Of a DNA stretch of 64,000 nucleotides, positions 8,499 to 18,091 are shown in pieces. Below the pieces are notes generated by a model, which saw nothing but the letters and a program-made list of their open reading frames with translations, searched no databases and was not told the origin of the DNA. Within the stretch, counting starts at the first letter, position 1, and every line of letters begins with the position of its first letter. Where the stretch lies: assembly GCF_000689415.1 (NCBI RefSeq), contig NZ_HG322950.1, forward strand, positions 5,463,501-5,527,500. The letters run 5' to 3'. The position numbers were made by a program, and so were the translations under genes. The DNA is from Pseudomonas knackmussii B13 (GTDB taxonomy: Bacteria; Pseudomonadota; Gammaproteobacteria; Pseudomonadales; Pseudomonadaceae).

Positions 8499-8503
8499 CC
8501 GCC

Positions 8504-9436
8504 TCAGCCGTTCTGCTCCACCAGCAGGCGTGCGGCGATCAGGTCTTCCAGGGCGTAGCCGACCGATTTGAACAGGGTGATCTCCTCGCCGTCGCGGCGC
8601 CCGCCCTGGCCCTGCAACAGGTCGCTGAGCTGGGTGTGGATAGCCGACGCGGCGATCACCCCTTCGGCCAGCGGAATCAGCAGGTCGCCCGCCTCCTCCA
8701 GCGCACCTTCGCGGGTGTCGACGACGATGCGCGCACGGCGCACCGCTTCGCTGTCGGTCTCGCGCATGCTCGGCAGGAAGGCGCCGACCAGGTCGAGGTG
8801 CGTGCCGGGGCGCAGCCATTCGCCGCGCACTATCGGCTCGCGCGAGGTGGTCACGCAGCTGACGGTATCGGCCTGGGCTACGCCTTCGGCGAGGTCGGTG
8901 CAGGCACGCACCGGGTAGCCTTCGGCGTTCAGGCGTTCGACCAGCGCGGCGACCTTCTCCGCTTGCCGGCCCCAGATGGCGATATCGGTGTAACTGCGCA
9001 CCACGCTGTGGGCGCGGACCATATGCGCCGCCAGGGTGCCGCTACCAACGATCAGCAGGCGCTGGGCATCGCGCCGCGCCAGGTAGTCGGCGGCCAGCGC
9101 CGAGGTGCTGGCGGTGCGCCGCGCGGTCAGTTCGGAGGCTTCGAGCAGCGCCAGCGGACGGCCGTTCTCGCCGTCGAACAGGCAGAACAGCGCGGCTACC
9201 GCCGGCAAGTTGCGCGCGCCGTTGCCGGGGAACACGGTGACCAGCTTCACGCCGATGTCCTGTCCCGGCCGCCACACCGGCATGGTCAGCAGCGAGGCGT
9301 TGTCCGGCAGGTTGTGGCAGCCGCGCACTGGCGCCTCGCAGGGGCCGGCCAGGCCCTCGCGCAGCGCTTCGATCAGTTGTGGATAAGCCAGGCGTGCGGC
9401 GACGTCGGCGTTGGTGAGGAAACGAACGTCTTGCAT
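8504..9436 (-). CDS. Ornithine cyclodeaminase / mu-crystallin family protein, probable ketimine reductase
   Basis: A 310-aa Rossmann-fold enzyme. The substrate-side motif VKLVTVFPGN and the dinucleotide-binding VGSGTLAAHMVRA are clear. Where true ornithine cyclodeaminases have (from memory) GGDCPGKTE, this protein reads VGAFLPSMRE. It is therefore more like delta1-pyrroline/piperideine-2-carboxylate (ketimine) reductases or mu-crystallin. Start ATG 9436 is preceded by CGGAG; upstream codons come from a palindromic repeat. It lies between an amino-acid ABC operon and the SDR gene, and within 6 kb of amaA/amaB, which act on pipecolate. PA4908 is the likely PAO1 counterpart. Confidence 0.8.
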   Translation of the reverse strand: MQDVRFLTNADVAARLAYPQLIEALREGLAGPCEAPVRGCHNLPDNASLLTMPVWRPGQDIGVKLVTVFPGNGARNLPAVAALFCLFDGENGRPLALLEASELTARRTASTSALAADYLARRDAQRLLIVGSGTLAAHMVRAHSVVRSYTDIAIWGRQAEKVAALVERLNAEGYPVRACTDLAEGVAQADTVSCVTTSREPIVRGEWLRPGTHLDLVGAFLPSMRETDSEAVRRARIVVDTREGALEEAGDLLIPLAEGVIAASAIHTQLSDLLQGQGGRRDGEEITLFKSVGYALEDLIAARLLVEQNG

Positions 9437-9461
9437 GGGGACTCCGGTGAAGGCTGGTTCA

Positions 9462-9544
9462 CTGGGTCCCCGCGTGCGCGGGGAAGACGGTCCAGGGATG
9501 CCGAGCCCCCCCAAACCGTCATTCCCGCGAACGCGGGAACCCAG
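9462..9544. repeat. GGGTCCCCGCG-type paired palindromic repeat
   Basis: The left arm CTGGGTCCCCGCG (9462-) and right arm CGCGGGAACCCAG (-9544) face each other, each with its own CCCCGCG/CGCGGGG or CCCGCG/CGCGGG stem. ACGGT and ACCGTC pair inside them. The whole 83-bp element is a nested inverted repeat between the 3' end of the ABC operon and the cyclodeaminase-family gene. It may act as the operon terminator, but there is no T-run. Confidence 0.75.
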
Positions 9545-9555
9545 CGACTATCGCG

Positions 9556-10268
<713 letters not shown>

Positions 10269-10272
<4 letters not shown>

Positions 10273-11141
10273 GCGAGCTCCTCTTCGTCTGCGCCCAGGT
10301 AGGCGGCGATAACCTTCTCGTTGCTGCGAATTTCTGCCGGCAGGCCACGGGCGATCACGTCGCCGTGGTCGAGCACGATGATGTGGTCGGAAATGTTCAT
10401 GACCATGCCCATGTCGTGCTCGATGAGCAGCACGGTGATCCCGTGGTGATCGCGCAGGTAACGAACGATGCGGCTCAGCGCCTGGGTCTCGGCCGGGTTG
10501 AGGCCGGCGGCCGGTTCGTCCAGGCAGATCAGCTCGGGGCGCGTGCACATGGCGCGGGCGATCTCCAGGCGGCGCTGCTGGCCGTAGGACATCTCGCCGG
10601 CCAGGCGGTTGGCGCAGTCCACCAGGTCGACCACCTCCAGCCAGTAGAAGGCGTGGTCCAGCGCCTCGCTTTCCGCGCGGCGGTAGCCGGGGGTGTTGAG
10701 GATGCCGGAGATGAGGTTGCGGTTGGCGTACATGTGCTGCGCGACCAGCAGGTTCTCCACCACCGACATGTCGCGGAACAGGCGGATGTTCTGGAAGGTA
10801 CGCGCCAGGCCTGCGCGGTTCACCAGGTGGGTGCCGCCGAACATCTTGTAGTACAGGCGGTTGGCGAATTTCGCCGGATTTACGAAGTCGCCGCCCTCGA
10901 ACGGCTGGCCGAGCACCTTGATCACGTCGGTCGGCGAGCCCTGGGTGTTGAGCAGGATCTTGCCGCCGGTGGCCTTGTAGAAGCCGGTCAGGCAGTTGAA
11001 CACGGTGGTCTTGCCGGCGCCGTTGGGGCCGATCAGCGCGGTGATCGAACCGCGCTCCACATCCAGGTTGACGTCGTTCAGCGCCTTGATGCCGCCGAAG
11101 TGCATCATCAGGTGCTCGACACTGAGGATCTTGTCGCTCAT
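10269..11141 (-). CDS. livG: Branched-chain amino-acid type ABC transporter, ATP-binding protein LivG
   Basis: A 290-aa ATPase partner of LivF. Walker A is GPNGAGKTT and the LivG-type Q-loop segment is LARTFQNIRLFRDMSVVENLLVA. The signature is MSYGQQRRLEIARAM, Walker B is LICLDEPAAGLNP and the H-loop is LLIEHDM. The C-terminus AYLGADEE is typical. Its ATG overlaps the livM stop by 4 nt and its stop overlaps livF. It is longer than E. coli LivG because of an insert around residues 65-100, a variation seen in the Pseudomonas relatives. Confidence 0.93.
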
Positions 11142-12427
11142 GGCGCCACCCCCTTGCGTACGGCGAAGCCGCGGCGGTTGATGCGGATCAGCCCGCGCGG
11201 ACGCCAGATCATCATCAGCACCATGAGGATGCCGAACAGCAGCACGCGGTAGTCGGCGAAGCTGCGCAGCAGCTCAGGCGTCACGGTCAGCACGAAGGCC
11301 GCGAGCACCACGCCGACCGTCGAACCCATGCCGCCCAGCACCACGATGGCGAGGATCAGCGCCGACTCGAAGAAGGTGAACGAGGACGGGTTGACGAAGC
11401 CCTGGTAGCTGGCGAAGAACACCCCGGCCAGGCCCGCGGTGGAAGCGCCGAGCATGAACGCCGAGAGCTTCACCAGCACGTGGTTCAAGCCCAGCGAGCG
11501 GCAGGCGATCTCATCTTCGCGCAGCGCTTCCCAGGCGCGGCCGACCGGCATGCGCACCAGGCGGTGCTTGATGTAGAGCACCAGCAGCACGACCAGGAAG
11601 AGCACGGCGTAGATGAAGATGAACTTGAGGTTCTGGTTGTAATCGATGCCGAGGAACTCGTGGATTGGCGTGCCGCCCTCCTTCGCCCGGCGACCGAATT
11701 CCAGGCCGAAGAAGGTCGGCGAGGGCACCGGCATGCCGTTCGGGCCGCCGGTGAAGGACAGCCAGTTGTTGAGGATCAGGCGGATGATCTCGCCGAAGCC
11801 GAGGGTCACGATGGCCAGGTAGTCACCGTGCATGCGCAGCACCGGGAAGCCCAGCAGCGCACCAGCGACGGCAGCCATCACGGCGGCCAGCGGAAGCATG
11901 GTCCAGAAGCCCAGGCCCAGGTACTGGTAGCCCAGCGCCAGGCCGTAGGCGCCGATGGCGTAGAAGGCCACGTAGCCGAGGTCGAGCAGACCGGCGAGGC
12001 CGACCACGATGTTCAGGCCCAGACCGAGCAGCACGTAGATCAGGCCGAGGATGACCACGGTGAGCAGGTACTTGGTGGCGAAGAACGGCATGATCACCGC
12101 GGCCACCACCAGCAGCGGGACGATCCAGCGCAGGCGGGTCTTGTAGCCGGGCGGCAGCACGCTGATGCCGGAGTCCGAACCCTCGAAGCGCTCCAGCCCG
12201 CGTTGGCCGGCTGGGGTCTGCAGGTACAGGCTGAGCAGCAGGCGGCCAAGCATCACGGCGCCGACCATCATGGCCAGGCGCTGGGGTTGCAGGTTGAAGC
12301 TGTAGCCGTCGAGGACGATGCCGACGATGGGGCCGAAGACGATGAGCGCGACCAGGCCGGCGAGGACGGCGTCCAGCACGCTCTTTTTCAGGTCGAGGCG
12401 CGGAGCGGAGGCAGTTGCGGAAGTCAT
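11138..12427 (-). CDS. livM: Branched-chain amino-acid type ABC transporter permease LivM
   Basis: A 429-aa inner-membrane permease with about ten hydrophobic segments. The N-terminal third (to about 120) is the extra LivM region, followed by the conserved core (GLGLNIVVGLAGLLDLGYVAFYAIGAY; VLRMHGDYLAIVTLGFGEIIRL; GRAWEALREDEIACRSLGLN). The EAA-like coupling loop is AWEALREDEIA. The start ATG 12427 is 2 nt after the livH stop; the longer open frame upstream overlaps livH and is discarded. It forms the channel with LivH. Confidence 0.92.
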   Translation of the reverse strand: MTSATASAPRLDLKKSVLDAVLAGLVALIVFGPIVGIVLDGYSFNLQPQRLAMMVGAVMLGRLLLSLYLQTPAGQRGLERFEGSDSGISVLPPGYKTRLRWIVPLLVVAAVIMPFFATKYLLTVVILGLIYVLLGLGLNIVVGLAGLLDLGYVAFYAIGAYGLALGYQYLGLGFWTMLPLAAVMAAVAGALLGFPVLRMHGDYLAIVTLGFGEIIRLILNNWLSFTGGPNGMPVPSPTFFGLEFGRRAKEGGTPIHEFLGIDYNQNLKFIFIYAVLFLVVLLVLYIKHRLVRMPVGRAWEALREDEIACRSLGLNHVLVKLSAFMLGASTAGLAGVFFASYQGFVNPSSFTFFESALILAIVVLGGMGSTVGVVLAAFVLTVTPELLRSFADYRVLLFGILMVLMMIWRPRGLIRINRRGFAVRKGVAP

Positions 12428-12429
12428 GC

Positions 12430-13362
<933 letters not shown>

Positions 13363-13439
13363 GCGGGGCAGGAAAAGGCTGACCGGACGCCGGCGACACG
13401 GCTCGTGACCGTCACCTCGCGAGGTCGACCTGCGGAGAT

Positions 13440-13466
13440 GCCGGCGCCGCTCGTGGCGGCGCCGGC
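13440..13466 (-). terminator. GC-rich hairpin between livK and livH (attenuating or mRNA-stabilising)
   Basis: Perfect 11-bp stem GCCGGCGCCGC / GCGGCGCCGGC with a 5-nt loop, 22 nt after the livK stop. No T-run follows on the minus strand, so it is more likely a partial terminator or a 3' stabiliser of the binding-protein message than a full stop. Confidence 0.6.
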
Positions 13467-13487
13467 AGGCGGTGCGTCAGGCCGCGA

Positions 13488-14614
13488 TCACTTCTTGAAG
13501 GCGTCCAGCTGGTGGTACTTGCCCTTGTCGTCCCACTCGTAGACGACATAGTCGGAGACCTTCAGGTCGCCCTTCATGTCCCACTCTTTCTTGCCCATCA
13601 CGGTTTGCACCGGATGCGATTTCAGCCACTTGGAAGCGGCGGCCGGATCGGTCTTGCCCGCGCCGTTGAAGCCGGCGGCCAGGGCTTATAGGCGTAGAGG
13701 GTGTAGCCTTCGGGCTCGAAGCCGTTGGCGCGGAATTTCTCCACCACGCTCTTGCCGTCCGGGATCAGGCGCGGGTCGGCGCCGAAGGTCATCAGCACGC
13801 CCTTGACGTATTGCGGGCCGCCGGCGGTGGTGACCAGTTCGTCGGTGACGATGCCGTCGTCGGACATGAACTTGGCGGTCAGGCCCTGCTCGCGCATTTG
13901 GCGAACCAGGGGACCTGCTTCCGGGTGCAGGCCGCCGAAGTAGACGACCTCGGCGCCCGAGGCGCGGATCTTGGTGACCAGGGCGTTGAAGTCTTTCTCG
14001 CCACGGGTCAGGCCTTCATAGAGGACTTCCTTCACGCCGCGCTTGTTCAGCTGCGCCTTGGTGGCGTCGGCCAGGCCCTGGCCGTAGGTGTCCTTGTCGT
14101 GGATGACCGCGACCTTCTTGGCCTTCAGCACGTCGACGATGTAGTCGCCGGCGACGATGCCCTGCTGGTCGTCACGGCCGCACATACGGAACATGTTGGC
14201 CAGTCCGCGCTCGGTCACGGCCGGGTTGGTCGAGCCGGGGGTCATGGCGATGATGCCGGCCTCGTCATAGACCTCGGAGGCGGGAATGGTCGAGGAGGAG
14301 CAGAAGTGGCCGACCACGGCGACTGCCTTGTCCTCGTCTACCAGGCGGTTGGCCACGGCTACGGCCTGCTTGGGTTCGCAGGCGTCGTCGGCCTTGACCA
14401 GCTTGATCTTCTCACCGTTGATGCCGCCGGCTGCGTTGATGTCCTCGGCGGCCTGGGACGCCCCGCGCCAGTACTGCTCGCCGAAGGAAGCGTTGGCCCC
14501 GGTGTGCGGGCCGGCAACGCCGATCACGACGTCGGCTTCGGCGAGAGAAGTCATGCCCATTGCGGCGGTTACCGCCAGAGCCAGAAAGCCTTTTCTGAAA
14601 ATCTTCTGCGACAT
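13488..14614 (-). pseudogene. livK: Branched-chain amino-acid type periplasmic binding protein (LivK/BraC), frameshifted near the C-terminus
   Basis: ATG 14614 follows CAGGAG and opens a signal peptide (cleavage after SLAEA) and a type I periplasmic binding protein: VVIGVAGPHTGANASFGEQY, KLVKADDACEPKQAVAVANR, GHFCSSSTIPASEVYDEAG. The frame is good to FEPEGYTLYAY (about 13690), then shifts. The expected ending continues in another frame (ALAAGFNGAGKTD, KWLKSHPVQTVMGKKEWDMKGDLKVSDYVVYEWDDKGKYHQ) to TGA at 13488-13490. Compared with LivK (YAALQSLQAG), the residues AALQ are missing, so a net deletion of about 10 bp explains the break. The cause may be a real mutation or an assembly fault. The truncated product would lose about 70 residues including the last lobe elements. 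Confidence 0.85.
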
Positions 14615-14660
14615 GGAGTTTTGCTCCTGAGGTTTTTGTGATGACGCGCGAAACACCAGA

Positions 14661-14679
14661 TGTTGGCGATTAGCCAACA
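14661..14679. promoter_or_regulatory. Palindrome overlapping the livK transcription start region
   Basis: TGTTGGC-GATTA-GCCAACA, with perfect 7-bp arms. It abuts the -12 element of the predicted sigma-54 promoter and covers the expected start site, a position where a repressor or attenuating structure would act. The half-site GCCAACA recurs twice in tandem upstream of amaB (17981-17994). Confidence 0.55.
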
Positions 14680-14694
14680 GCAAGCCGCGTGCCA
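14679..14694 (-). promoter_or_regulatory. Sigma-54 promoter of the livKHMGF operon
   Basis: Reading on the minus strand, TGGCAC-GCGGC-TTGCT matches the -24/-12 consensus TGGCAC-N5-TTGCW, with GG and GC 10 nt apart. It lies 65 nt upstream of the livK ATG. Predicted start of transcription is near 14668. Use of sigma-54 implies control by an enhancer-binding protein such as NtrC or a dedicated regulator; no such regulator gene is in the window. Confidence 0.75.
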
Positions 14695-14763
14695 TTCGTT
14701 TTTGTTATTGGCAAAGTCCTACAGCAAAACCAAACAGAGCTGATAGATAACGGCCTCTACCGC

Positions 14764-14860
14764 GTGCAACCCCACAGATAGAAAGGTGCAACCCATCCAT
14801 TTGCGAGGCGCAACCAGCCACCCTGCACGCCGACGAAAATCGGCAGCGACAGGCGCAACC
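14764..14860. promoter_or_regulatory. Four phased direct repeats G(T/C)GCAACC, candidate enhancer upstream of the sigma-54 promoter
   Basis: Octamers start at 14764 (GTGCAACC), 14786 (GTGCAACC), 14808 (GCGCAACC) and 14853 (GCGCAACC), spaced 22, 22 and 45 bp, that is two, two and about four helical turns. They lie roughly 95-190 bp upstream of the predicted start, where enhancer-binding proteins bind. The binding protein is not identified. Confidence 0.5.
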
Positions 14861-14968
14861 CGAGAAGTAACCATCGCTGTAACCGAACTGCACATTCGCG
14901 GTGCGCGCCTGGGACGGTAACGCACCAAAAAGGCTAGACCATAGTGCAGAACGGGTCAGATGGATGGC

Positions 14969-14993
14969 GGACGGAGCCGGGCGAGCTCCGTCC
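14969..14993 (-). terminator. Hairpin downstream of amaA
   Basis: GGACGGAGC / GCTCCGTCC stem of 9 bp with a 7-nt loop, 15 nt beyond the amaA stop. It has no T-run, so termination is only possible, not certain. Confidence 0.4.
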
Positions 14994-15007
14994 CTGGAGC
15001 CGCTTCC

Positions 15008-16291
15008 TCAGATCACCACGCGCAGGCACTGGCCGGCGTGATAAAGCGAGAAGCCCGCTTCGTACAGACAACTGCGTAGGCCCACCGCGGATATTTCCTC
15101 GAGGGGACGCAGCGGCATGGGCAGGGCATTGCTGTCGCCGCGCAACAGGAAATCGGCGAAGGCCTTGCCTACCACGGTGCCCGTGGTCACGCCGCGACCG
15201 TTGTAGCCGCTCATGGCGAGCAGCCCCGGCGCCGGCTCGAACAGGCGCATCAGGTGGTCGGGGGTGAAGTCGATGCAGCCGGTCCAGGTGAACTCCCAGT
15301 CCACCTTGCCCAGCCGGGGGAAGTAATGCTGCTGGATGCGATCGGCCCAGCTCTTGAGGAACCAGGCCGGCTTGCCGGTGCCCTTGCCCAGGCTGCCGAG
15401 CAGCAGGCGGCCATCGGCGTCGCGACGGATGCTGCTGAGCACCTGGCGGGTGTCCCAGGAACCCTGGCCGCCGGGCAGGATTCGATCAGCCTCGGCGCCT
15501 TCCAGCGGACGCGAGGCGACCTGGTAGTAGTAACCGGGGAAGAAAGTGCGGCGCAGCTGCGTCCACTCGCCTTCGGTGTAGGCGCTGGAGGCGATCACCA
15601 CCTTCTGCGCCAGCACGCTGCCGGCGTCGGTGCGCACGCGCCAGGCGTCGCCTTCCTTGTGCAGGGCGGTGACCGCCGAATGGTGATAGAGCTCGCCACC
15701 CATGCCGACCACGGCGCGGGCCAGGCCGCTGACGTAGGCCATCGGGTTGACGGTGCCGGCACGGCGGTCGAGCAATGCGCCGGCGATTTTCTCGGTGCCA
15801 CAGGCTTCGGCACAGGCCGCGCCGGTCAGCAGTTCGCCGGGGGCGCCGCGCCGCTGCCACTGTTCGCAGCGGCTGCGCAGGTCGTCCAGGCCGCGCTGGT
15901 TGTGCGCCATGTGCAGGGTGCCTTCGTTGCGCGCCTGGCACTGGATGCCGTACTTGTCGATCAGCGAGAAGACCAGCGAAGGAGCCGCGCCCAGCATGCG
16001 GTTGAGGCGCCCGCCGACGTCCGCGCCCAGACCGGCCTCGATCTCGTCCGGCGGAATCCACAGGCCGGCGTTGACCAGCCCGACGTTGCGCCCGGCGCCG
16101 CCATTGCCGGTGCGATGAGCCTCCAGCACGCACACGCGCTGGCCCTCTTCCAACAGATGCAGCGCCGCCGAAAGGCCGGTGAAGCCGGCACCGATCACAC
16201 AGACATCGGCCTTGCGTTCCCCTTGAAGCGCCGGTGCATCCGGCCGCTCGGGGGTCAGGTATTCCCACAGACACTCTTGGCGAAGCGACAT
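15008..16291 (-). CDS. amaA: FAD-dependent oxidase of the DadA/GlpD-like family, probable L-pipecolate oxidase AmaA
   Basis: A 427-aa flavoenzyme. The dinucleotide-binding motif is VIGAGFTGLSAALHLLEEG (about 32-50), with the adenine-ribose acidic residue in VLEAHR. The C-terminal FAD motif is PGLLAMSGYNGRGVTTGTVVGKAFAD. The pairing with an ALDH7-type aldehyde dehydrogenase and a LysR gene matches the P. putida amaAB locus. There AmaA oxidises L-pipecolate to piperideine-6-carboxylate in lysine catabolism. The two genes are 141 nt apart with a palindromic repeat between, so co-transcription is probable but not certain. Related flavoenzymes for other amino acids cannot be excluded. Confidence 0.75.
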   Translation of the reverse strand: MSLRQECLWEYLTPERPDAPALQGERKADVCVIGAGFTGLSAALHLLEEGQRVCVLEAHRTGNGGAGRNVGLVNAGLWIPPDEIEAGLGADVGGRLNRMLGAAPSLVFSLIDKYGIQCQARNEGTLHMAHNQRGLDDLRSRCEQWQRRGAPGELLTGAACAEACGTEKIAGALLDRRAGTVNPMAYVSGLARAVVGMGGELYHHSAVTALHKEGDAWRVRTDAGSVLAQKVVIASSAYTEGEWTQLRRTFFPGYYYQVASRPLEGAEADRILPGGQGSWDTRQVLSSIRRDADGRLLLGSLGKGTGKPAWFLKSWADRIQQHYFPRLGKVDWEFTWTGCIDFTPDHLMRLFEPAPGLLAMSGYNGRGVTTGTVVGKAFADFLLRGDSNALPMPLRPLEEISAVGLRSCLYEAGFSLYHAGQCLRVVI

Positions 16292-16345
16292 CCAGCGATC
16301 CTTATTCGTGAATCTTGTGAATGACTCGGTACTGCGGTGTTGCCA

Positions 16346-16423
16346 TTGGGTCCCCGCGTTCGCGGGGATGACACGGGAGGGCCGGAGCCCTCCACCGCCA
16401 ATCCGGCGAACGCGGGAACCCAG
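16346..16423. repeat. GGGTCCCCGCG-type paired palindromic repeat between amaB and amaA
   Basis: The left arm TTGGGTCCCCGCGTTCGCGGGGATGAC and the right arm GGCGAACGCGGGAACCCAG face each other, with GAGGG/CCCTC pairing inside. The right arm is partly decayed. It is the same family as 9462-9544 and 4315-4342. It lies inside what would otherwise be an amaB-amaA operon and could trim or stabilise the mRNA. Confidence 0.75.
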
Positions 16424-16432
16424 CAGACAGCC

Positions 16433-17923
16433 TCAATCGAACACTATGCCCTGGGCCAGCGGCAACTCCCGCGACCAGTTCACGGTGTTGGTCTGCCGGC
16501 GCATGTAGGCCTTCCAGGCGTCGGAGCCGGATTCACGGCCGCCGCCGGTTTCCTTCTCGCCGCCGAAAGCGCCGCCGATTTCCGCGCCGCTCGGGCCGAT
16601 GTTGACGTTGGCGATGCCGCAGTCGCTGCCGATCGCCGACATGAAGCCTTCCGCCTCGCGCACGTCAGTGGTGAACACACAGGAAGACAGGCCCTGGGGC
16701 ACGGCATTGTTCAGCGCCACCGCCTCGTCGAAGTCCTTGTAGGGGATCACGTAGAGGATCGGCGCGAAGGTCTCGTGACGCACCACGTCGCTCTGCTCGG
16801 GCATCTCGACGATGGCCGGGGAGACGTAGAAGGCGTTGGGGAATTCGTTCTGCAGCTGGCGCTCGCCACCAAAGACCACGCCGCCTTCGCCGCGGGCCTG
16901 CTCAAGCGCACCCTGCATGGCGAGGAAGCTGTGCTCGTCGATCAGCGGACCGACCAGGTTGCCCTGTAGAGGATGGCCGATGCGGACTTTCGAGTAGGCA
17001 GCCTTCAGGCGGGCGACGATCTCGTCCTTCACCGACTCGTGGGCAATCAGCCGGCGCAGGGTGGTGCAACGCTGGCCGGCGGTGCCGACGGCGCTGAACA
17101 GGATGGCGCGCACGGCCATGTCGAGGTCGGCGCTCGGGGCCAGGATCATGGCGTTGTTGCCGCCCAGTTCGAGGATGCTGCGGGCGAAGCGCGCGGCAAC
17201 GCGCGGGCCCACTTCGCGGCCCATGCGGGTGCTGCCGGTGGCGCTGACCAGGGCGACGCGAGGATCGTCCACCAGGGCTTCGCCGGCGGCGCGATCACCG
17301 ATCACCACCTGGCTCAGGTACGCCGGGGCATCGCCGAAGCGGGCGATGGCCTTTTCGAACAGCGCCTGGCAGGCCAGCGCGGTGAGCGGAGTCTTCTCGG
17401 AGGGTTTCCACACCACGGTGTCGCCGCAGACCAGCGCCAGCGTGGTGTTCCACGCCCACACGGCGACCGGGAAGTTGAAGGCGCTGATCACGCCGACCAC
17501 GCCCAGCGGCTGCCAGGTTTCGCGCATGTGGTGGCCCGGGCGCTCGGAGGCGATGGTCAGGCCGTAGAGCTGGCGCGACAGGCCGACGGCGAAGTCGCAG
17601 ATGTCGATCATTTCCTGCACTTCGCCCAGGCCTTCCTGGGTGATCTTGCCGGCTTCCCAGGACACCAGTTCGCCGAGCTCGGCCTTGTGCGCGCGCAGCT
17701 CTTCGCCGAACAGGCGCACCAGCTCGCCGCGACGCGGCGCCGGCACGGCACGCCAGGCGACGAAGGCCTGGGCAGCGCGGCCGATCTTCTGCTCGACTTC
17801 GGCGGCGCTCTCCAGGCGCACCGCGCCCAGGCGGCTGCCGTCGATGGGGCTGTGGATCACGTGGTCGCCGTTGGTGTAGGCCTGGGAATCGACTCCCAGT
17901 TTCGCGAGCAGTGCGGAAATCAT
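16433..17923 (-). CDS. amaB: Aldehyde dehydrogenase, ALDH7 type: L-alpha-aminoadipate semialdehyde dehydrogenase AmaB
   Basis: A 496-aa NAD(P)+-dependent dehydrogenase that oxidises aminoadipate semialdehyde (in equilibrium with piperideine-6-carboxylate) to 2-aminoadipate. The catalytic Asn is in ISAFNFPVAVW, the cofactor turn in SATGSTRMGREVG and the general base Glu in LELGGNNA. The nucleophilic Cys is in GTAGQRCTTLRRL, and FAPILYV and GGAFGGEKETGGGRESGSDAWKAYMRRQT are ALDH7/antiquitin-like. ATG 17923 follows AGGAGA. The frame stays open on the minus strand to 19270, but that is antisense to the LysR gene. It is divergent from the LysR gene. Confidence 0.87.
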   Translation of the reverse strand: MISALLAKLGVDSQAYTNGDHVIHSPIDGSRLGAVRLESAAEVEQKIGRAAQAFVAWRAVPAPRRGELVRLFGEELRAHKAELGELVSWEAGKITQEGLGEVQEMIDICDFAVGLSRQLYGLTIASERPGHHMRETWQPLGVVGVISAFNFPVAVWAWNTTLALVCGDTVVWKPSEKTPLTALACQALFEKAIARFGDAPAYLSQVVIGDRAAGEALVDDPRVALVSATGSTRMGREVGPRVAARFARSILELGGNNAMILAPSADLDMAVRAILFSAVGTAGQRCTTLRRLIAHESVKDEIVARLKAAYSKVRIGHPLQGNLVGPLIDEHSFLAMQGALEQARGEGGVVFGGERQLQNEFPNAFYVSPAIVEMPEQSDVVRHETFAPILYVIPYKDFDEAVALNNAVPQGLSSCVFTTDVREAEGFMSAIGSDCGIANVNIGPSGAEIGGAFGGEKETGGGRESGSDAWKAYMRRQTNTVNWSRELPLAQGIVFD

Positions 17924-17980
17924 CGTCTCTCCTGGTCCTTGCGGATAAGCCATTGGAATGAAAGCAGTAATAACTGGCTT

Positions 17981-17994
17981 GCCAACAGCCAACA
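17981..17994. promoter_or_regulatory. Tandem GCCAACA repeats in the amaB-LysR intergenic region
   Basis: GCCAACAGCCAACA, two back-to-back 7-mers inside the 168-bp divergent promoter region, with flanking GGCT...AGCC dyad symmetry. The same 7-mer forms the palindrome over the livK promoter. It is a candidate binding site for the adjacent LysR regulator. Confidence 0.4.
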
Positions 17995-18091
17995 AACGAC
18001 GTTTCCTCTGCACATCATTCCGTAAATTCATGCCACGGCCCGAGGATGGGCCGGGCCCTTCGCACAGCGCCGTCCGGATCGACTCGCCACC

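Noticed and set aside
9378..9386. Perfect DnaA box inside the cyclodeaminase-family gene (and another at 51739-51747 in the chemoreceptor gene)
   Set aside because: Isolated single sites in coding DNA, expected occasionally by chance; not counted as part of the 7994-8498 cluster.
13440..13466. Full rho-independent terminator after livK
   Set aside because: Strong stem but no T-run, and livH-M-G-F have no separate promoter in view; treated as an attenuating or stabilising hairpin.
14705..14928. Small minus-strand open frames in the livK upstream region
   Set aside because: No ribosome binding site or conserved character; they overlap the phased repeats and sigma-54 control region.
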